Assembly: GCA_018266875.1 (NCBI GenBank)
Contig: JAFDZR010000009.1
Coordinates: forward strand, 20,081 to 84,080
Length of the DNA stretch: 64,000 bases
Source: Bacteroidota bacterium
Lineage (GTDB): Bacteria > Bacteroidota > Ignavibacteria > Tepidaquicellales > Tepidaquicellaceae
Direction of reading: 5' to 3'
The notes beneath the pieces are model-generated. The model ran no database searches. It was not told where the DNA came from and saw only the letters and a list, made by a program, of their open reading frames with translations. Positions 1 through 9,630 of the stretch are shown piece after piece (the stretch's first letter is position 1; every line of letters begins with the position of its first letter). Position numbers and translations under genes: made by a program.

Positions 1-384
1 AACTTCGTCGGTGGACACCTGCAGATATTTTTCAAGCTTATGGTCCTTGAGAATTTCAAGCAGAACGTGTGTTCCCATTACATTTGTATTGATAAATTCC
101 TTTGCTCCGAGAATACTTCTGTCAACGTGCGATTCCGCTGCAAAATTTATTATCGTATCAATTTGGTTTTCTGTCACTGTTTTTTCAACCTCATCTTTGT
201 TACATATGTCACCCTTAACGAATTTATATCTTTCATTGAATTCAATATCAGTTAAATTCTCCAGATTTCCCGCGTAAGTGAGTTTATCAAAATTTACCAG
301 ATTAAAATCAGTATTAAGAATTGCATACTTTAAAAAATTGCTGCCAATAAAACCGGCTCCGCCGGTAACCAAGATATTTTTCAT
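1..384 (-). CDS. rfbB: dTDP-glucose 4,6-dehydratase, N-terminal part (runs off the window)
   Basis: The first 128 codons are present; the gene continues beyond base 1. The translation opens MKNILVTGGAGFIGSNF, the Rossmann NAD-binding glycine motif of extended short-chain dehydrogenases. It then has FDKLTYAGNLENL and ESHVDRSI, which are characteristic of RmlB/RfbB rather than of other sugar epimerases, and stops at STDEV, the start of the catalytic Ser/Thr-Asp-Glu segment. The Tyr-x3-Lys pair lies outside the window. The family converts dTDP-glucose to dTDP-4-keto-6-deoxyglucose, the entry step to dTDP-rhamnose and other deoxysugars of surface polysaccharide. The start is the ATG at 384, only 4 bases after the stop of the upstream outer-membrane protein gene, so the two may be co-transcribed. 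UDP-sugar epimerases are the main alternative and fit less well. Confidence 0.9.
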   Translation of the reverse strand, partial: MKNILVTGGAGFIGSNFLKYAILNTDFNLVNFDKLTYAGNLENLTDIEFNERYKFVKGDICNKDEVEKTVTENQIDTIINFAAESHVDRSILGAKEFINTNVMGTHVLLEILKDHKLEKYLQVSTDEV

Positions 385-388
385 GAAT

Positions 389-1123
389 TTATTTTGTGAA
401 TAATCCGAAGTTTAAACCGAAGTTAATGTTAAAACCGTCTGCTTTAATACCTTCAGGCGCATTTGTCACGGGGATATCATTATCAGCTTTCCATTCATTG
501 TTAACGCTGAAAAGATATCCGGCATTGATCTTTGCATAAAGATATTTTGTAACGAAATAACCAATACCGATCTGCGGCTGAGCGGAATAGAACCTGACGC
601 TTAATTTTCTTGAAATATTATTTGACGATGAACCGCTTCCAATTTCTCCGAATATAGTATTCCAGTTTCCGTATCCCGGAGCATTCTGATACATCTGAAT
701 AGTAAGTTTACCGGTTGAGAGAAACGCACCGAGAGTAAGATCAAAATGTTTGCTCAATGGTTTTACATAATCAAAGGAAACTCCGCCGGCACCATAGGAA
801 TAGAATACTGTTTTGGTAAGATTATTCTGGTCTGTCACATTTCTTTCGTATGTGAATCCCGTTCCGTATCCGCCAATACGCAGCCAGTCAAAACCCTTGA
901 CAGGGAGTTCAATAAATCCTCCGCCGCCGAGCGTAAGGAAACCGTCCTTTGGAAATTCGGGGATTCCGATTTTTCTCATTTCAGCATTGATATCATCCGT
1001 ATTCTGAAACTGCCAGCCGACTGTAGGTCCGCCGGCAAGTGAAAATCTCGGAAAGAACTGTGCCTGAACGTTATCAGATATTAAAAATGCGGCAATTATC
1101 AGAAGTACTATCTTTAATTTCAC
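389..1123 (-). CDS. Small secreted outer-membrane beta-barrel protein, function unknown
   Basis: The protein has 244 residues. A clear signal peptide (MKLKIVLLIIAAFLISDNVQAQ, cleavage near residue 22) is followed by alternating polar/aromatic strands rich in Gly, Phe and Tyr. It ends in NFGLNFGLFTK, a pattern typical of 8- to 10-strand barrels of the OmpW/OprF-like type. No catalytic motif is visible. It lies 162 bases downstream of a TonB-dependent receptor and 4 bases upstream of the dTDP-glucose dehydratase. Co-transcription with the latter is likely from spacing alone and need not mean a shared function. A generic porin-family annotation is as far as the sequence goes. Confidence 0.75.
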   Translation of the reverse strand: MKLKIVLLIIAAFLISDNVQAQFFPRFSLAGGPTVGWQFQNTDDINAEMRKIGIPEFPKDGFLTLGGGGFIELPVKGFDWLRIGGYGTGFTYERNVTDQNNLTKTVFYSYGAGGVSFDYVKPLSKHFDLTLGAFLSTGKLTIQMYQNAPGYGNWNTIFGEIGSGSSSNNISRKLSVRFYSAQPQIGIGYFVTKYLYAKINAGYLFSVNNEWKADNDIPVTNAPEGIKADGFNINFGLNFGLFTK

Positions 1124-1285
1124 ATTAAATCATTAAAATTTTAAAATCGGGAAACTTAACATTATACTATGAAGAATTCAATTTAAACATTTTGCATTTT
1201 TAATGAAAGGATTTAATATAAACTCTGCAGAGAATACACGGGATCAAAAAGAAAATATTCAGAAGGTACAATATCCAGCCGGCAG

Positions 1286-3583
1286 TCAGAACATAATGTT
1301 TATGCCGATCGAAGGTAAAATCCCTATGCTTTCATTATTCTCGATCATCCGGGTATATTTATTCCAGTCGACGGAAGTTATATTTTTCCTGTTCAGTATA
1401 TTCTGAATATCTATGTAGGTTATCAAAGTCCAGTTCCTGAAATTCCAGTTTTTGTCAACTCTGAGATCAAGTCTGCTGTAATCAGGCAGCCGCGCAGTGT
1501 TATATTCGGATACTTTTCTTGTTCCGTCAGCAGGATTGATCGGAGTATACGGTCTTCCTCCGGCGAGTCTGAATTTGGATGCAATTTCCCATTCGTCCCC
1601 GAATTTATAACCGCCTGTTAGCGTGAATATATATCTGTTGTCAAAGTCACTGTTTCTTTCAATTCCGTCAAGCGCTTTATACTTAGATTCAAATAAGGAA
1701 AAATTCAGTGTTCCGTATAAATTTTTTGTGAGCGATTTCTGAATGAAAAGTTCAATTCCTCTTGCGAAGCCGGTACCTGCAGATCTCAGAGGTTCAAGTC
1801 CGAAGCCGTCCTGCTGTTCGAAATCACCGCCGTTATTAGCCAGGATAAGATAAGGACGGAGTTCGCTCACCGGATAGTCAGAATAATTTTTGTAATAAGC
1901 TTCAACAGTCATTCTGAGATCAGCAGAAAATAAATATTCAATTCCCGCAATATAATGATCAGCTCTTATATCTTTCAGGTTCCGGTTTGAAGTATTTGCA
2001 ACGAGCCAGACATAAGACGGTGACTGGTAGAAAATCCCGTAAGCAAAACTGATATTTAATTTTGATGAAAACGGAAATGTAAAGGAAGCCCTTGGAGAAA
2101 TATAATTTTTATCTGATATGAATCCAAAGTAATCGTATCTCAGACCGGCATTGATTTTAACTTTTCCGAATAAAGTCTGAGTGATCTGTGCATAAGCAAA
2201 AGCTTTATTGGTATTGTTGTCATCATTCAGGGAAAGAGCAGGAAGTACATATCTTTGATTAGTATTCGGATCAATGAAATAAGAAGTATCAGCATCCTGA
2301 AGGATATCATTTTTAAATTTTACAAATCTCCATGCACCTCCGAATTCAAGCTGTGTATCAGGATCCGGAGCGAGGAAATAATCCGCTTTCAGAGTTGTTT
2401 CTCCTTCAATGGATTTGTTTCTGAAGATTTCATTAAAAGATGAATCTCTTCCTTTATAACTGAAATTATTATATGTCCTGCCGATATTAAACAGGGCAAA
2501 GGATTTTTTGGAAATGAGTGTTTTCAGTCCGAATGAATTTACATAACCCTTCTGGTCATTATCGAGAATGCTTTCATTGTCCTGTCTGTTTTCTTCAGTA
2601 TCATTATTGAAGCTCACATTGTCGAGATTTCCGTATGCGTTAACGATCAGAGAATTTTTTTCATTCAGGTCATAAACGACTTTAAGCTGAGCAGAAGAAT
2701 AGGCAGGAACAAACCCGAACCCTGAAGCATTGAAGATAAGATCCAGATAACTTCTTCTAGCGGAAAAAAGCCACGAACCTTTTTTTTCTTTTCCGAGCGG
2801 ACCTTCAAACACGGCTCCGAATCCCGTAGCGCTTAGATTTATATCGGAAAGGAATCTATCCCTGCTGCCTTCACGGAGTTTGAGTTCAAGAACTGAAGAT
2901 AATTTATCACCGTATTTAGCCGGGAAACCACCTGTAATAAAGCTCACATCCCTGATAAATTCAAGATTGATAATACTGACAGGACCGCCGGTAGAACCCT
3001 GTGAACCGAAGTGATTTATATTTGGCACTGATGAATTGTCTACGATGAAAAGATTTTCACTCGGCGCGCCTCCTCTGACTATTAAATCATTTCTTCCGTC
3101 ATTGACAAACGAGACACCCGGAAGAGACTGCACTACTCTGCCGATGTCTTCAAAACCACCGGGTGCTCTCCGGATCTCTTCATATGTAAGATTTTTAAAG
3201 GAGTTTGAAATGTCATTGGGATTCCTGAATCTTTCCTCTGTTACAATAATTTCTTCAGTGGAAATAACATTTAATTCAGCGAGAACATCCGCCGGCGCGC
3301 CGCTGTTAACGACTATATTATCTTTAATAAGAGGATTATATCCTATCAGACTGAACTTTAAGGAATATTCTCCAACAGGTACATTCTTAATTTCGAAAAA
3401 ACCATTTCCGTCTGAAACTGACCCTGCAATGACCGAATTATCCTTTATAACTGAAACAGAGACGTCAGCAACAGACTGTTTATTTAATCTGTCAATAACC
3501 CTCCCCGTAATTTCACCGGTAATCTGTGAGAATGCCTTTGAAGAGAAAAGAAATAAAAAAGCGATAAGTATAATTTTCATCAA
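1286..3583 (-). CDS. TonB-dependent outer-membrane receptor with N-terminal CarboxypepD_reg-like domain
   Basis: The protein has 765 residues. The signal peptide is MMKIILIAFLFLFSSKAFSQ. Residues about 21-95 form a carboxypeptidase-regulatory-like beta-sandwich (ITGRVIDRLNKQSVADVSV, then GYNPLIKDNIVV), the usual N-terminal extension of Bacteroidota receptors. The plug follows at about 130-240 and includes LPGVSFVNDGRNDLIVRGG and the strand ENLFIVDNSSVP. The rest is a 22-strand-type barrel ending in INIMF, with a terminal Phe as expected for BAM recognition. Such receptors import siderophores, cobalamin or glycans using TonB energy; substrate cannot be read from sequence. No SusD-like partner lies beside it, so a polysaccharide-utilisation locus is not supported. 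An AT-rich 98-base gap separates it from the gene upstream. Confidence 0.88.
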   Translation of the reverse strand: MMKIILIAFLFLFSSKAFSQITGEITGRVIDRLNKQSVADVSVSVIKDNSVIAGSVSDGNGFFEIKNVPVGEYSLKFSLIGYNPLIKDNIVVNSGAPADVLAELNVISTEEIIVTEERFRNPNDISNSFKNLTYEEIRRAPGGFEDIGRVVQSLPGVSFVNDGRNDLIVRGGAPSENLFIVDNSSVPNINHFGSQGSTGGPVSIINLEFIRDVSFITGGFPAKYGDKLSSVLELKLREGSRDRFLSDINLSATGFGAVFEGPLGKEKKGSWLFSARRSYLDLIFNASGFGFVPAYSSAQLKVVYDLNEKNSLIVNAYGNLDNVSFNNDTEENRQDNESILDNDQKGYVNSFGLKTLISKKSFALFNIGRTYNNFSYKGRDSSFNEIFRNKSIEGETTLKADYFLAPDPDTQLEFGGAWRFVKFKNDILQDADTSYFIDPNTNQRYVLPALSLNDDNNTNKAFAYAQITQTLFGKVKINAGLRYDYFGFISDKNYISPRASFTFPFSSKLNISFAYGIFYQSPSYVWLVANTSNRNLKDIRADHYIAGIEYLFSADLRMTVEAYYKNYSDYPVSELRPYLILANNGGDFEQQDGFGLEPLRSAGTGFARGIELFIQKSLTKNLYGTLNFSLFESKYKALDGIERNSDFDNRYIFTLTGGYKFGDEWEIASKFRLAGGRPYTPINPADGTRKVSEYNTARLPDYSRLDLRVDKNWNFRNWTLITYIDIQNILNRKNITSVDWNKYTRMIENNESIGILPSIGINIMF

Positions 3584-3681
3584 ATGATTTAATAATTATT
3601 TTAATAGATAATCAATACAACTTGGGAAATAGTTCCATGATTAAATAATTTCAGTGTTTTGGAAAAGTACGGTCATACAGT

Positions 3682-5205
3682 TTATTTTCTTTTAACAAAC
3701 TGTTCAAGTTCCCTTAGTTTTATGAGATACCAGTCTTTATCTGCAATAAAATAAAATCTGTCAAGGTCTTTTCTTAATTCAGCTATATCAAATTTAGAAT
3801 AATTTTCAGGCATCACTTTTATTTTGAAGAGCCTCAGAAAAACGTTATATCTCAATGTATAAAGATATTTTTTCTCAGGGGACAATTTTTTTTCTTTTTT
3901 AATATAATGTATATAAGAATCCAGAATTGAGAAGGCTTCTTCGGAATACCCCATTTCGAAATAAGCCCTTAGAAATAAATTCTTGAGAAGTATTTTCATG
4001 GAGCCATTAACTGGTTTCAGACCTGACATTAGCTGAAGAGCTTTTTCAGTTTCACCGTATTCAAGATTAAGATATGCTTTAGTAAAACCTGTTTCAAATT
4101 CAGAAACTTCCTTGTTCAGATAACTTTTATAATTTTCAATAAAATTTTCCGCAAACTGATAATCCTTTTTATAAATACTAAGCATAACTACTTCCGTAAA
4201 AATTTCACCTACAAACCATTTGATGGTATTAGAGGAATAATTCACCTTTTCAATAAGCAGCTTGCTGACTTCATACATTTCACTGATAAAATGTGGTCTC
4301 ATTAACCTCATTCTGATTATACAGTAACTCCTCAGGCTTTTTAGGATATTGTAAATGTCAAAATTAGAAAAATAATGTAAGTTCTTAAGAAATGACTTTT
4401 TGATTTCATGATAATATTCCTCGCTGTGTTCTTCGGATTCTTCAAGTGTAAGAAGAATGAGATTAGAATAAATAGAAATAAAAAATGATTCTTCAGACTC
4501 ATCAGATTTGACTGATTTTAAAAAGGATTTAATGTCAAGCTCTTTAACGAATCTTATCATCAGACTGTCATCCGGTTTTCCGCCGAGTATCTCGGCAGAA
4601 TGGACGAGCATATTTGTAAGAAGGTAAAGAGAATGGAAATTCCTGCAGAGGTCAAGCGAAGATCTTTTCAGAAAGCCGTTCCATATCAGGCTGTTATGTC
4701 TGTGATTATTCAGATAGAGCTGATAATTCAGTATCTCCAGTTTATTTGCCTGAGTAAAATATTCTGAATTCTCAATAGATCTTTTACCCAAAAAGGACTG
4801 AAATTTTTTGCTTCTGCTTTTAAACAGATTATCCAGTTTTCTTTCTCGGAATTCCGAGAGAAGTTCTATAGAATTTCCCTCTTTCAGATTCAGTTCCTTA
4901 TTCAGTCTGTCATGAACAAGAAATTTCTCGCAGAGCAAAATCAGTTCTGACATAAGATTTTTCATGGCGCTGTAGCTGAATTTTCCTTTTCCGTAGACTT
5001 TTTCATACAAATAATTTTCCGTAAGGGAATGTGAGTCAAATGCAGGGTAAAAATTTTTCAGTTCATCGGCAAGCCGGACAATGCTTTTAGCACTGCTGAA
5101 ATAGGGAGATTTAACAAAGTTCAAAAATCTTTTAAATTCTTCCGGAGAAAAAGTTTTAATAATATCAATTGCTTTACTTTTCAGCATAATAATCTTTGGT
5201 ATCAA
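3682..5205 (-). CDS. Hypothetical helical protein of 507 residues
   Basis: I do not recognise this protein. It has no signal peptide, membrane span or zinc motif. It is almost entirely helical, rich in Leu, Lys, Ser, Glu and Tyr. The C-terminal half has TPR-like helical spacing (for example GYSEEAFSILDSYIHYIKKE), so a repeat scaffold in the cytoplasm is plausible. The N-terminus (IDIIKTFSPEEFKRFLNF, then VKSPYFSS) has the look of a conserved helical start. The annotated start gives MIPKIIMLKSKAID; the internal ATG at residue 7 is an equally good start. It stands alone, 98 bases upstream of the TonB receptor gene, and is followed by AT-rich sequence. Codon use matches its neighbours. Confidence 0.7.
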   Translation of the reverse strand: MIPKIIMLKSKAIDIIKTFSPEEFKRFLNFVKSPYFSSAKSIVRLADELKNFYPAFDSHSLTENYLYEKVYGKGKFSYSAMKNLMSELILLCEKFLVHDRLNKELNLKEGNSIELLSEFRERKLDNLFKSRSKKFQSFLGKRSIENSEYFTQANKLEILNYQLYLNNHRHNSLIWNGFLKRSSLDLCRNFHSLYLLTNMLVHSAEILGGKPDDSLMIRFVKELDIKSFLKSVKSDESEESFFISIYSNLILLTLEESEEHSEEYYHEIKKSFLKNLHYFSNFDIYNILKSLRSYCIIRMRLMRPHFISEMYEVSKLLIEKVNYSSNTIKWFVGEIFTEVVMLSIYKKDYQFAENFIENYKSYLNKEVSEFETGFTKAYLNLEYGETEKALQLMSGLKPVNGSMKILLKNLFLRAYFEMGYSEEAFSILDSYIHYIKKEKKLSPEKKYLYTLRYNVFLRLFKIKVMPENYSKFDIAELRKDLDRFYFIADKDWYLIKLRELEQFVKRK

Positions 5206-5505
5206 TAATTAAAATGACATAATGATATATTACTAATTATTTAATTCAAGTAAAACAGAAAATATTAATTCTGAACTTTATAAAAGGAGATGTTGGGTTT
5301 TTGCAAAAAATCCAAATACGGATAAATATAAATCCGGTTTTTACGTTTACTGATATGCGGGTGGTAATGTGTGGCGGTAAATTTTCTATTTTGGGGGCGG
5401 GGAAAAAGCATTAAACCGTTTATCCCGCCTGTGTCCGTTAATCCAGCTTTGCCACTCTCCGCCCCACGAGTTCCGCCGGGTATCGGCAGCTGTAAATCCA
5501 TAATT
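5206..5505. other. Intergenic gap with a GC-richer island and no credible gene
   Basis: This 300-base gap lies between metH and the 507-residue protein gene. Bases about 5365-5500 are clearly richer in G+C than the flanks and contain runs such as GGGGGCGGGG. A possible GGCGGG/CCCGCC stem (about 5395-5430) is present, but no T-tract follows it, so it is not a convincing terminator. Open frames on both strands cross it (78 codons on minus, a longer one on plus running into metH), but their translations look like no known family and have odd composition (Pro, Gly, Arg, His). I treat it as non-coding, possibly a copy of a dispersed repeat. Confidence 0.4.
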
Positions 5506-8500
5506 CTATTCGTAATTCAATACTGGAGACAGCCATTTCTCAGTCTCCTCCACACTCATTCCCTTCCTTTTTGCATAATCCTCTATCTGGTCCCTGCTGA
5601 TCTTTCCAAGTCCGAAATATCTGGATTGCGGATGGGCAAAATAAAACCCGCTTACCGATGAAGCAGGATACATTGCAAGACTTTCAGTAAGCTTTATCCC
5701 GGTATTTTTTTCCGCTTGAAGTAATTCAAATAGTGTCCATTTCTCTGTATGATCAGGACATGCCGGATATCCCGGAGCAGGTCTGATGCCTCTGTATTTT
5801 TCAGAGATCAGATCATCATTTTCAAGCTTTTCATTTTTATCATATCCCCAGTATTCGGTTCTTACTCTCTTATGCAGAAGTTCAGCAAATGCTTCAGCCA
5901 GTCTGTCAGCCAGCGCCTGCGTCATTATTTTATTGTAATCATCATGCTCTTCATTATATTTTTTGATCCATTTCTCGATACCAATACCTGCAGTTACTGC
6001 AAAACCTCCTATATAATCTTTTAATCCGGATTCTTTCGGAGCAATATAATCTGATAATGCAAAATTCGGCTGTCCGGCGCTTTTCTCATTCTGCTGCCTG
6101 AGTGTATGAAGAGTTTTAAGTACTTTAGTTCTGCTTTCATCAGTATAAACTTCAATATCATCTCCAGTAGAATTAGCATGCCATATTCCAATTACAGCTT
6201 TTGCTTTCAGTCTTTTTTCTCTGATAATATCTTTTAACAGATTCTTTGCATCCAGAAATAAATTTGTCGCCTGTTCGCCAACCACTTTGTCCTGTAAAAT
6301 ATCAGGATATTTTCCCGCCATTTCCCAGGTTCTGAAAAACGGTGACCAGTCTATGTATTCGGCAATCTCTTCAATTGAATAATCATCAAATACTTTTATA
6401 CCTGTGAATTCAGGAACTGCAATATCCTCTTTCTTAAATTCTATTGCAAATTTATTTTTCTTTGCATCTTCATATTTCAGATAATTTTTCTGGACTTTAT
6501 TTTTCAAATGATGCTCGCGCAGTTTTGAATATTCCTCTTTAATTTCCGCTTCAAATGTTCCTTTATTTTCATTCAACAGATTTCCAACGACAGGAACTGA
6601 CCTTGATGCGTCCAGTACATGAATGGTCTGACCTCTTTTGTAATTCTGTTCGATCTTTACCGCCGTATGAACTTTGGAAGTAGTTGCGCCTCCTATAAGC
6701 AGCGGTATATCAAATCCTTCACGCTCCATTTCCTTTGCAACATGAACCATCTCGTCAAGTGAAGGAGTTATGAGTCCGCTTAATCCAATTACATCCGCTT
6801 TTTCGTTTCTTGCCGCTTCAAGTATCTTTTCACAGGGAACCATCACACCCAGATCAACTACATCATAATTATTACATCCCAGTACAACACCGACTATGTT
6901 CTTACCGATATCATGCACATCTCCCTTTACTGTAGCAAGCAGGATTTTCCCTTTGGGCTTTGAATCTACAGTCTTCTCTGCCTCTATATAGGGAAGCAGA
7001 TACGCAACTGCTTTTTTCATTACGCGCGCGCTCTTTACAACCTGCGGAAGGAACATTTTTCCCTCTCCGAAAAGATCACCAACCACATTCATTCCGTCCA
7101 TCAGAGGACCTTCGATAACCTGTATCGGTTTGTCAAACATCTTTCTCGCCTCTTCTGTATCTTCATCAATGTAATCAACAATTCCTTTCACTAACGAATG
7201 TGTCAGTCTTTCTTTAACTCCCATCTTTCTCCATGTCTCATCCTTTACCTGTACTTTTCCCTTATGCTTTATATTCTCTGCAAACTCAACCAGTCTTTCA
7301 GTTGCATCAGGTCTTCTGTTGAGCAGAACGTCTTCAACTCTTTCAAGCAGATCTTTAGGAATTTCCTCATATACTTCTATCATTCCCGGATTTACAATTC
7401 CCATATCCATCCCGGCTTTAATTGCATGATAAAGAAATGCGGAATGCATAGCTTCCCTTACTACATTATTTCCTCTGAATGAAAACGAAATGTTGCTCAC
7501 TCCTCCGCTTACCTGGGCTCCGGGCAGATTTTCCTTTATCCACTTTGTTGCTCTCATATAATCAACTGCATAATTATTATGCTCTTCTATTCCCGTAGCG
7601 ACTGTCAATATATTCGGATCGAAGATAATATCTTCCGGTTTGAAACCAACTTTTTTTGTAAGAATGTCATATGCTCTCCGGCAGATCTCTATCTTTCGTT
7701 CATAGGTATCCGCCTGTCCTTTTTCATCAAATGCCATAACGATCACCGCAGCTCCGTACATTTTTACTTTCCTTGCGCTTTCAATGAATTTATCTTCGCC
7801 TTCCTTCATTGAAATGGAATTCACAATTGCTTTTCCCTGTACGCACTTCAATCCGGCTTCTATTACTGACCATTTGGATGAATCTATCATTATCGGAAGC
7901 TTTGAAATATCAGGTTCTGACCCGATCAGGTTTAAAAATTTTGTCATTACCTCTTCCGAGTCCAGCATCCCCTCATCCATGTTAACGTCAATTATCTGGG
8001 CTCCACCTTCTACCTGATGTCTTGCGATGGAAAGCGCGTCTTCATATTTTTCCTCAACTATAAGTTTTTTGAACTGCGCCGACCCTGTTACGTTTGTTCT
8101 CTCGCCTACGTTTACAAAGTTACTTCCAATGTATACTTCAAGCGGTTCAAGTCCGCTGAATCTGGGAAATGATGGAATTACAGGCGGTACTCTCGGTTTA
8201 TATTTTTTTACAACACCGGAAATGGCTTTGATATGCTCGGGCGTTGTCCCGCAGCAGCCGCCTACAATATTCAGAAGTCCTTCCTTTAGGAATTCCTCGA
8301 TCTGAAATGCGGTGGAATCAGGTGTCTCGTCGTACTCTCCGAATTCATTCGGAAGTCCGGCATTAGGATGCGCGCTGATCAGCAGATCAGACTTTTCGGA
8401 TATAGTAGAAATGTGCGGTCTGAGCTGTTTCGCGCCGAGTGCGCAGTTGAATCCGATGCTCAGAAGTTCAAGATGATTTACTGAATATAAAAAAGCTTCC

Positions 8501-9171
8501 ACGGTCTGACCTGACAGCGTCCTGCCGCTTGCATCAGTTATTGTTCCAGATACCATTACCGGAATTCTCTTTCCGGTTTCATAAAACAATTTCTCTATCG
8601 CGAATAACGCTGCTTTGGCATTCAGCGTATCAAATATTGTTTCAACTAATAATATATCCGCGCCTCCGTCCATAAGACCTCTTGACTGTTCATAATATGC
8701 ATTTACGAGTTCATCAAACGTTACAGCCCTGTAACCCGGATCATTTACATCCGGCGAGAGTGATGCTGTTTTATTAGTTGGTCCGAGGGAACCTGCTACA
8801 AACCTTGGTTTATCAGGATCTCTTTCCGTATACTCCGCGGCTACTTCCTTAGCGATCTTTGCAGACTGAACGTTCATTTCATATACCAGATGCTCCAGTT
8901 TATAATCCGCCTGCGCTATGGAAGTTGAACTGAAAGTGTTGGTCTCGGCTATGTCAGCTCCCGCCTCAAAATATTTCGAATGAATTTCTCTAATAATATC
9001 TGGACGTGTAATTGACAACAGGTCATTGTTACCCTTCAGAGGATGTTTATGATCCTTAAATCTTTCTCCCCTGAAATCTTCTTCCTCCAGTTTGTATCTT
9101 TGTATCATTGTTCCCATAGCTCCGTCCAGAACAAGAATACGGCTTTTCAATAATTCCTTAATGTCTGTCAT
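5506..9171 (-). CDS. metH: Cobalamin-dependent methionine synthase (5-methyltetrahydrofolate-homocysteine methyltransferase)
   Basis: The protein has 1221 residues and is full length. It transfers the methyl group of 5-methyl-THF to homocysteine via methylcobalamin. All four modules are visible. (1) The homocysteine/zinc barrel has Cys243 (GFNCALG) and Cys306-Cys307 (GGCCGTTP). (2) The pterin barrel starts near [16 protein letters not shown]. (3) The cap and B12-binding domain has DVHDIGKN at about 751-758, with His753 as the lower axial ligand of cobalt. (4) The AdoMet activation domain has [10 protein letters not shown] at about 1129. The spacing closely matches the E. coli enzyme. The gene is transcribed alone, behind a SAM-I riboswitch at 9244-9436, so it should be switched off when AdoMet is plentiful. 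Confidence 0.98.
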   Translation of the reverse strand: MTDIKELLKSRILVLDGAMGTMIQRYKLEEEDFRGERFKDHKHPLKGNNDLLSITRPDIIREIHSKYFEAGADIAETNTFSSTSIAQADYKLEHLVYEMNVQSAKIAKEVAAEYTERDPDKPRFVAGSLGPTNKTASLSPDVNDPGYRAVTFDELVNAYYEQSRGLMDGGADILLVETIFDTLNAKAALFAIEKLFYETGKRIPVMVSGTITDASGRTLSGQTVEAFLYSVNHLELLSIGFNCALGAKQLRPHISTISEKSDLLISAHPNAGLPNEFGEYDETPDSTAFQIEEFLKEGLLNIVGGCCGTTPEHIKAISGVVKKYKPRVPPVIPSFPRFSGLEPLEVYIGSNFVNVGERTNVTGSAQFKKLIVEEKYEDALSIARHQVEGGAQIIDVNMDEGMLDSEEVMTKFLNLIGSEPDISKLPIMIDSSKWSVIEAGLKCVQGKAIVNSISMKEGEDKFIESARKVKMYGAAVIVMAFDEKGQADTYERKIEICRRAYDILTKKVGFKPEDIIFDPNILTVATGIEEHNNYAVDYMRATKWIKENLPGAQVSGGVSNISFSFRGNNVVREAMHSAFLYHAIKAGMDMGIVNPGMIEVYEEIPKDLLERVEDVLLNRRPDATERLVEFAENIKHKGKVQVKDETWRKMGVKERLTHSLVKGIVDYIDEDTEEARKMFDKPIQVIEGPLMDGMNVVGDLFGEGKMFLPQVVKSARVMKKAVAYLLPYIEAEKTVDSKPKGKILLATVKGDVHDIGKNIVGVVLGCNNYDVVDLGVMVPCEKILEAARNEKADVIGLSGLITPSLDEMVHVAKEMEREGFDIPLLIGGATTSKVHTAVKIEQNYKRGQTIHVLDASRSVPVVGNLLNENKGTFEAEIKEEYSKLREHHLKNKVQKNYLKYEDAKKNKFAIEFKKEDIAVPEFTGIKVFDDYSIEEIAEYIDWSPFFRTWEMAGKYPDILQDKVVGEQATNLFLDAKNLLKDIIREKRLKAKAVIGIWHANSTGDDIEVYTDESRTKVLKTLHTLRQQNEKSAGQPNFALSDYIAPKESGLKDYIGGFAVTAGIGIEKWIKKYNEEHDDYNKIMTQALADRLAEAFAELLHKRVRTEYWGYDKNEKLENDDLISEKYRGIRPAPGYPACPDHTEKWTLFELLQAEKNTGIKLTESLAMYPASSVSGFYFAHPQSRYFGLGKISRDQIEDYAKRKGMSVEETEKWLSPVLNYE

Positions 9172-9243
9172 TTGGTTACTTTATTTTTAAATGTGTTTCG
9201 TTCGTATCTGAACTGATTTTGATCAGCTGTACTGCACCCTGAA

Positions 9244-9281
9244 AATAAAAAATCCCTTACGGATGAGCCGGAAGAGATTTC
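9244..9281 (-). terminator. Riboswitch-controlled intrinsic terminator of the metH leader
   Basis: Read on the minus strand, AAATCTCTTCCGG pairs with CCGTAAGGGATTT across a CTCAT loop. This gives a 9-bp outer and 3-bp inner stem followed by TTTTTT. Bases 9262-9273 of this hairpin are complementary over 12 consecutive positions (two G-U pairs) to 9314-9325, the 3' side of aptamer helix P1. The two structures are therefore mutually exclusive: with AdoMet bound P1 forms and the terminator folds; without it the antiterminator forms. Confidence 0.92.
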
Positions 9282-9313
9282 AAAATTTATACTGATATAT
9301 AATGTTTGCAATC

Positions 9314-9436
9314 TTCCAACTCATCTCTTCTCTGAATTCAATCAGAGTAGGAATTGGCACCTTTCAATCCTGAATTCAGAATGACGGTTGCCAAGGTTTC
9401 TCAGGGCCTAATCCCTCCACCTTTCTCCATAAGTCA
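9314..9436 (-). promoter_or_regulatory. SAM-I (S-box) riboswitch aptamer controlling metH
   Basis: The minus strand carries the S-box core in order. P1 is CTTAT paired with ATGAG. The conserved junction is GAAAGGTGGAGGGATTAGGC, followed by CCTGAGAAACCTTGGCAACC, including the kink-turn and pseudoknot region. Next come GGTGCCAATTCCTAC and a P4 hairpin CTCTGA/TCAGAG, then GAGATGAG. This matches the established SAM-I class, which binds S-adenosylmethionine. It lies about 150 bases upstream of the metH start and runs straight into the terminator at 9244-9281, so control is by transcription termination. Confidence 0.97.
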
Positions 9437-9462
9437 GAAATACTAAGAACAAAATTTGTCTA

Positions 9463-9493
9463 CAAATATAATTCTTGATAACCTTAATTACAA
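9463..9493 (-). promoter_or_regulatory. Bacteroidota-type promoter of the metH riboswitch transcript
   Basis: On the minus strand TTG (9491-9493) is followed by exactly 20 bases and then TATATTTG (9463-9470). This is an exact match to the Bacteroidota -33/-7 consensus TTG-N19/20-TAnnTTTG. The predicted start is near 9456-9460, about 20 bases before aptamer helix P1, which is where a riboswitch promoter should be. Confidence 0.75.
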
Positions 9494-9552
9494 TTTAGAA
9501 TAAAATATCAGTCCGGATTGCTGACGGTTGTTAAAATCTGAATTTTATTTTT

Positions 9553-9592
9553 CACAAAAAAACCGGAACAGGAGTATTACTCCTGTTCCGGT
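9553..9592 (-). terminator. Strong intrinsic terminator after ftsZ
   Basis: A perfect 14-bp stem (ACCGGAACAGGAGT paired with ACTCCTGTTCCGGT, three-base loop, 9562-9591) is followed on the minus strand by a run of T. It lies about 40 bases past the ftsZ stop and closes the dcw operon, insulating the metH leader. Confidence 0.93.
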
Positions 9593-9630
9593 AAAGGGAA
9601 TTTTTAAAATGGCATGTTTAATGTGAAAAT

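Noticed and set aside
1286..5205. A polysaccharide-utilisation locus around the TonB receptor
   Set aside because: No SusD-like lipoprotein or glycoside hydrolase is adjacent, so the TonB receptor alone does not support it.
5393..5430. A metH terminator formed by the GGCGGG/CCCGCC stem
   Set aside because: The loop is long and no T tract follows on the minus strand.
5265..5501. A 78-codon minus-strand frame in the metH downstream gap
   Set aside because: Odd composition, no recognisable domain, and the opposite strand is equally open; treated as a GC-rich non-coding island.
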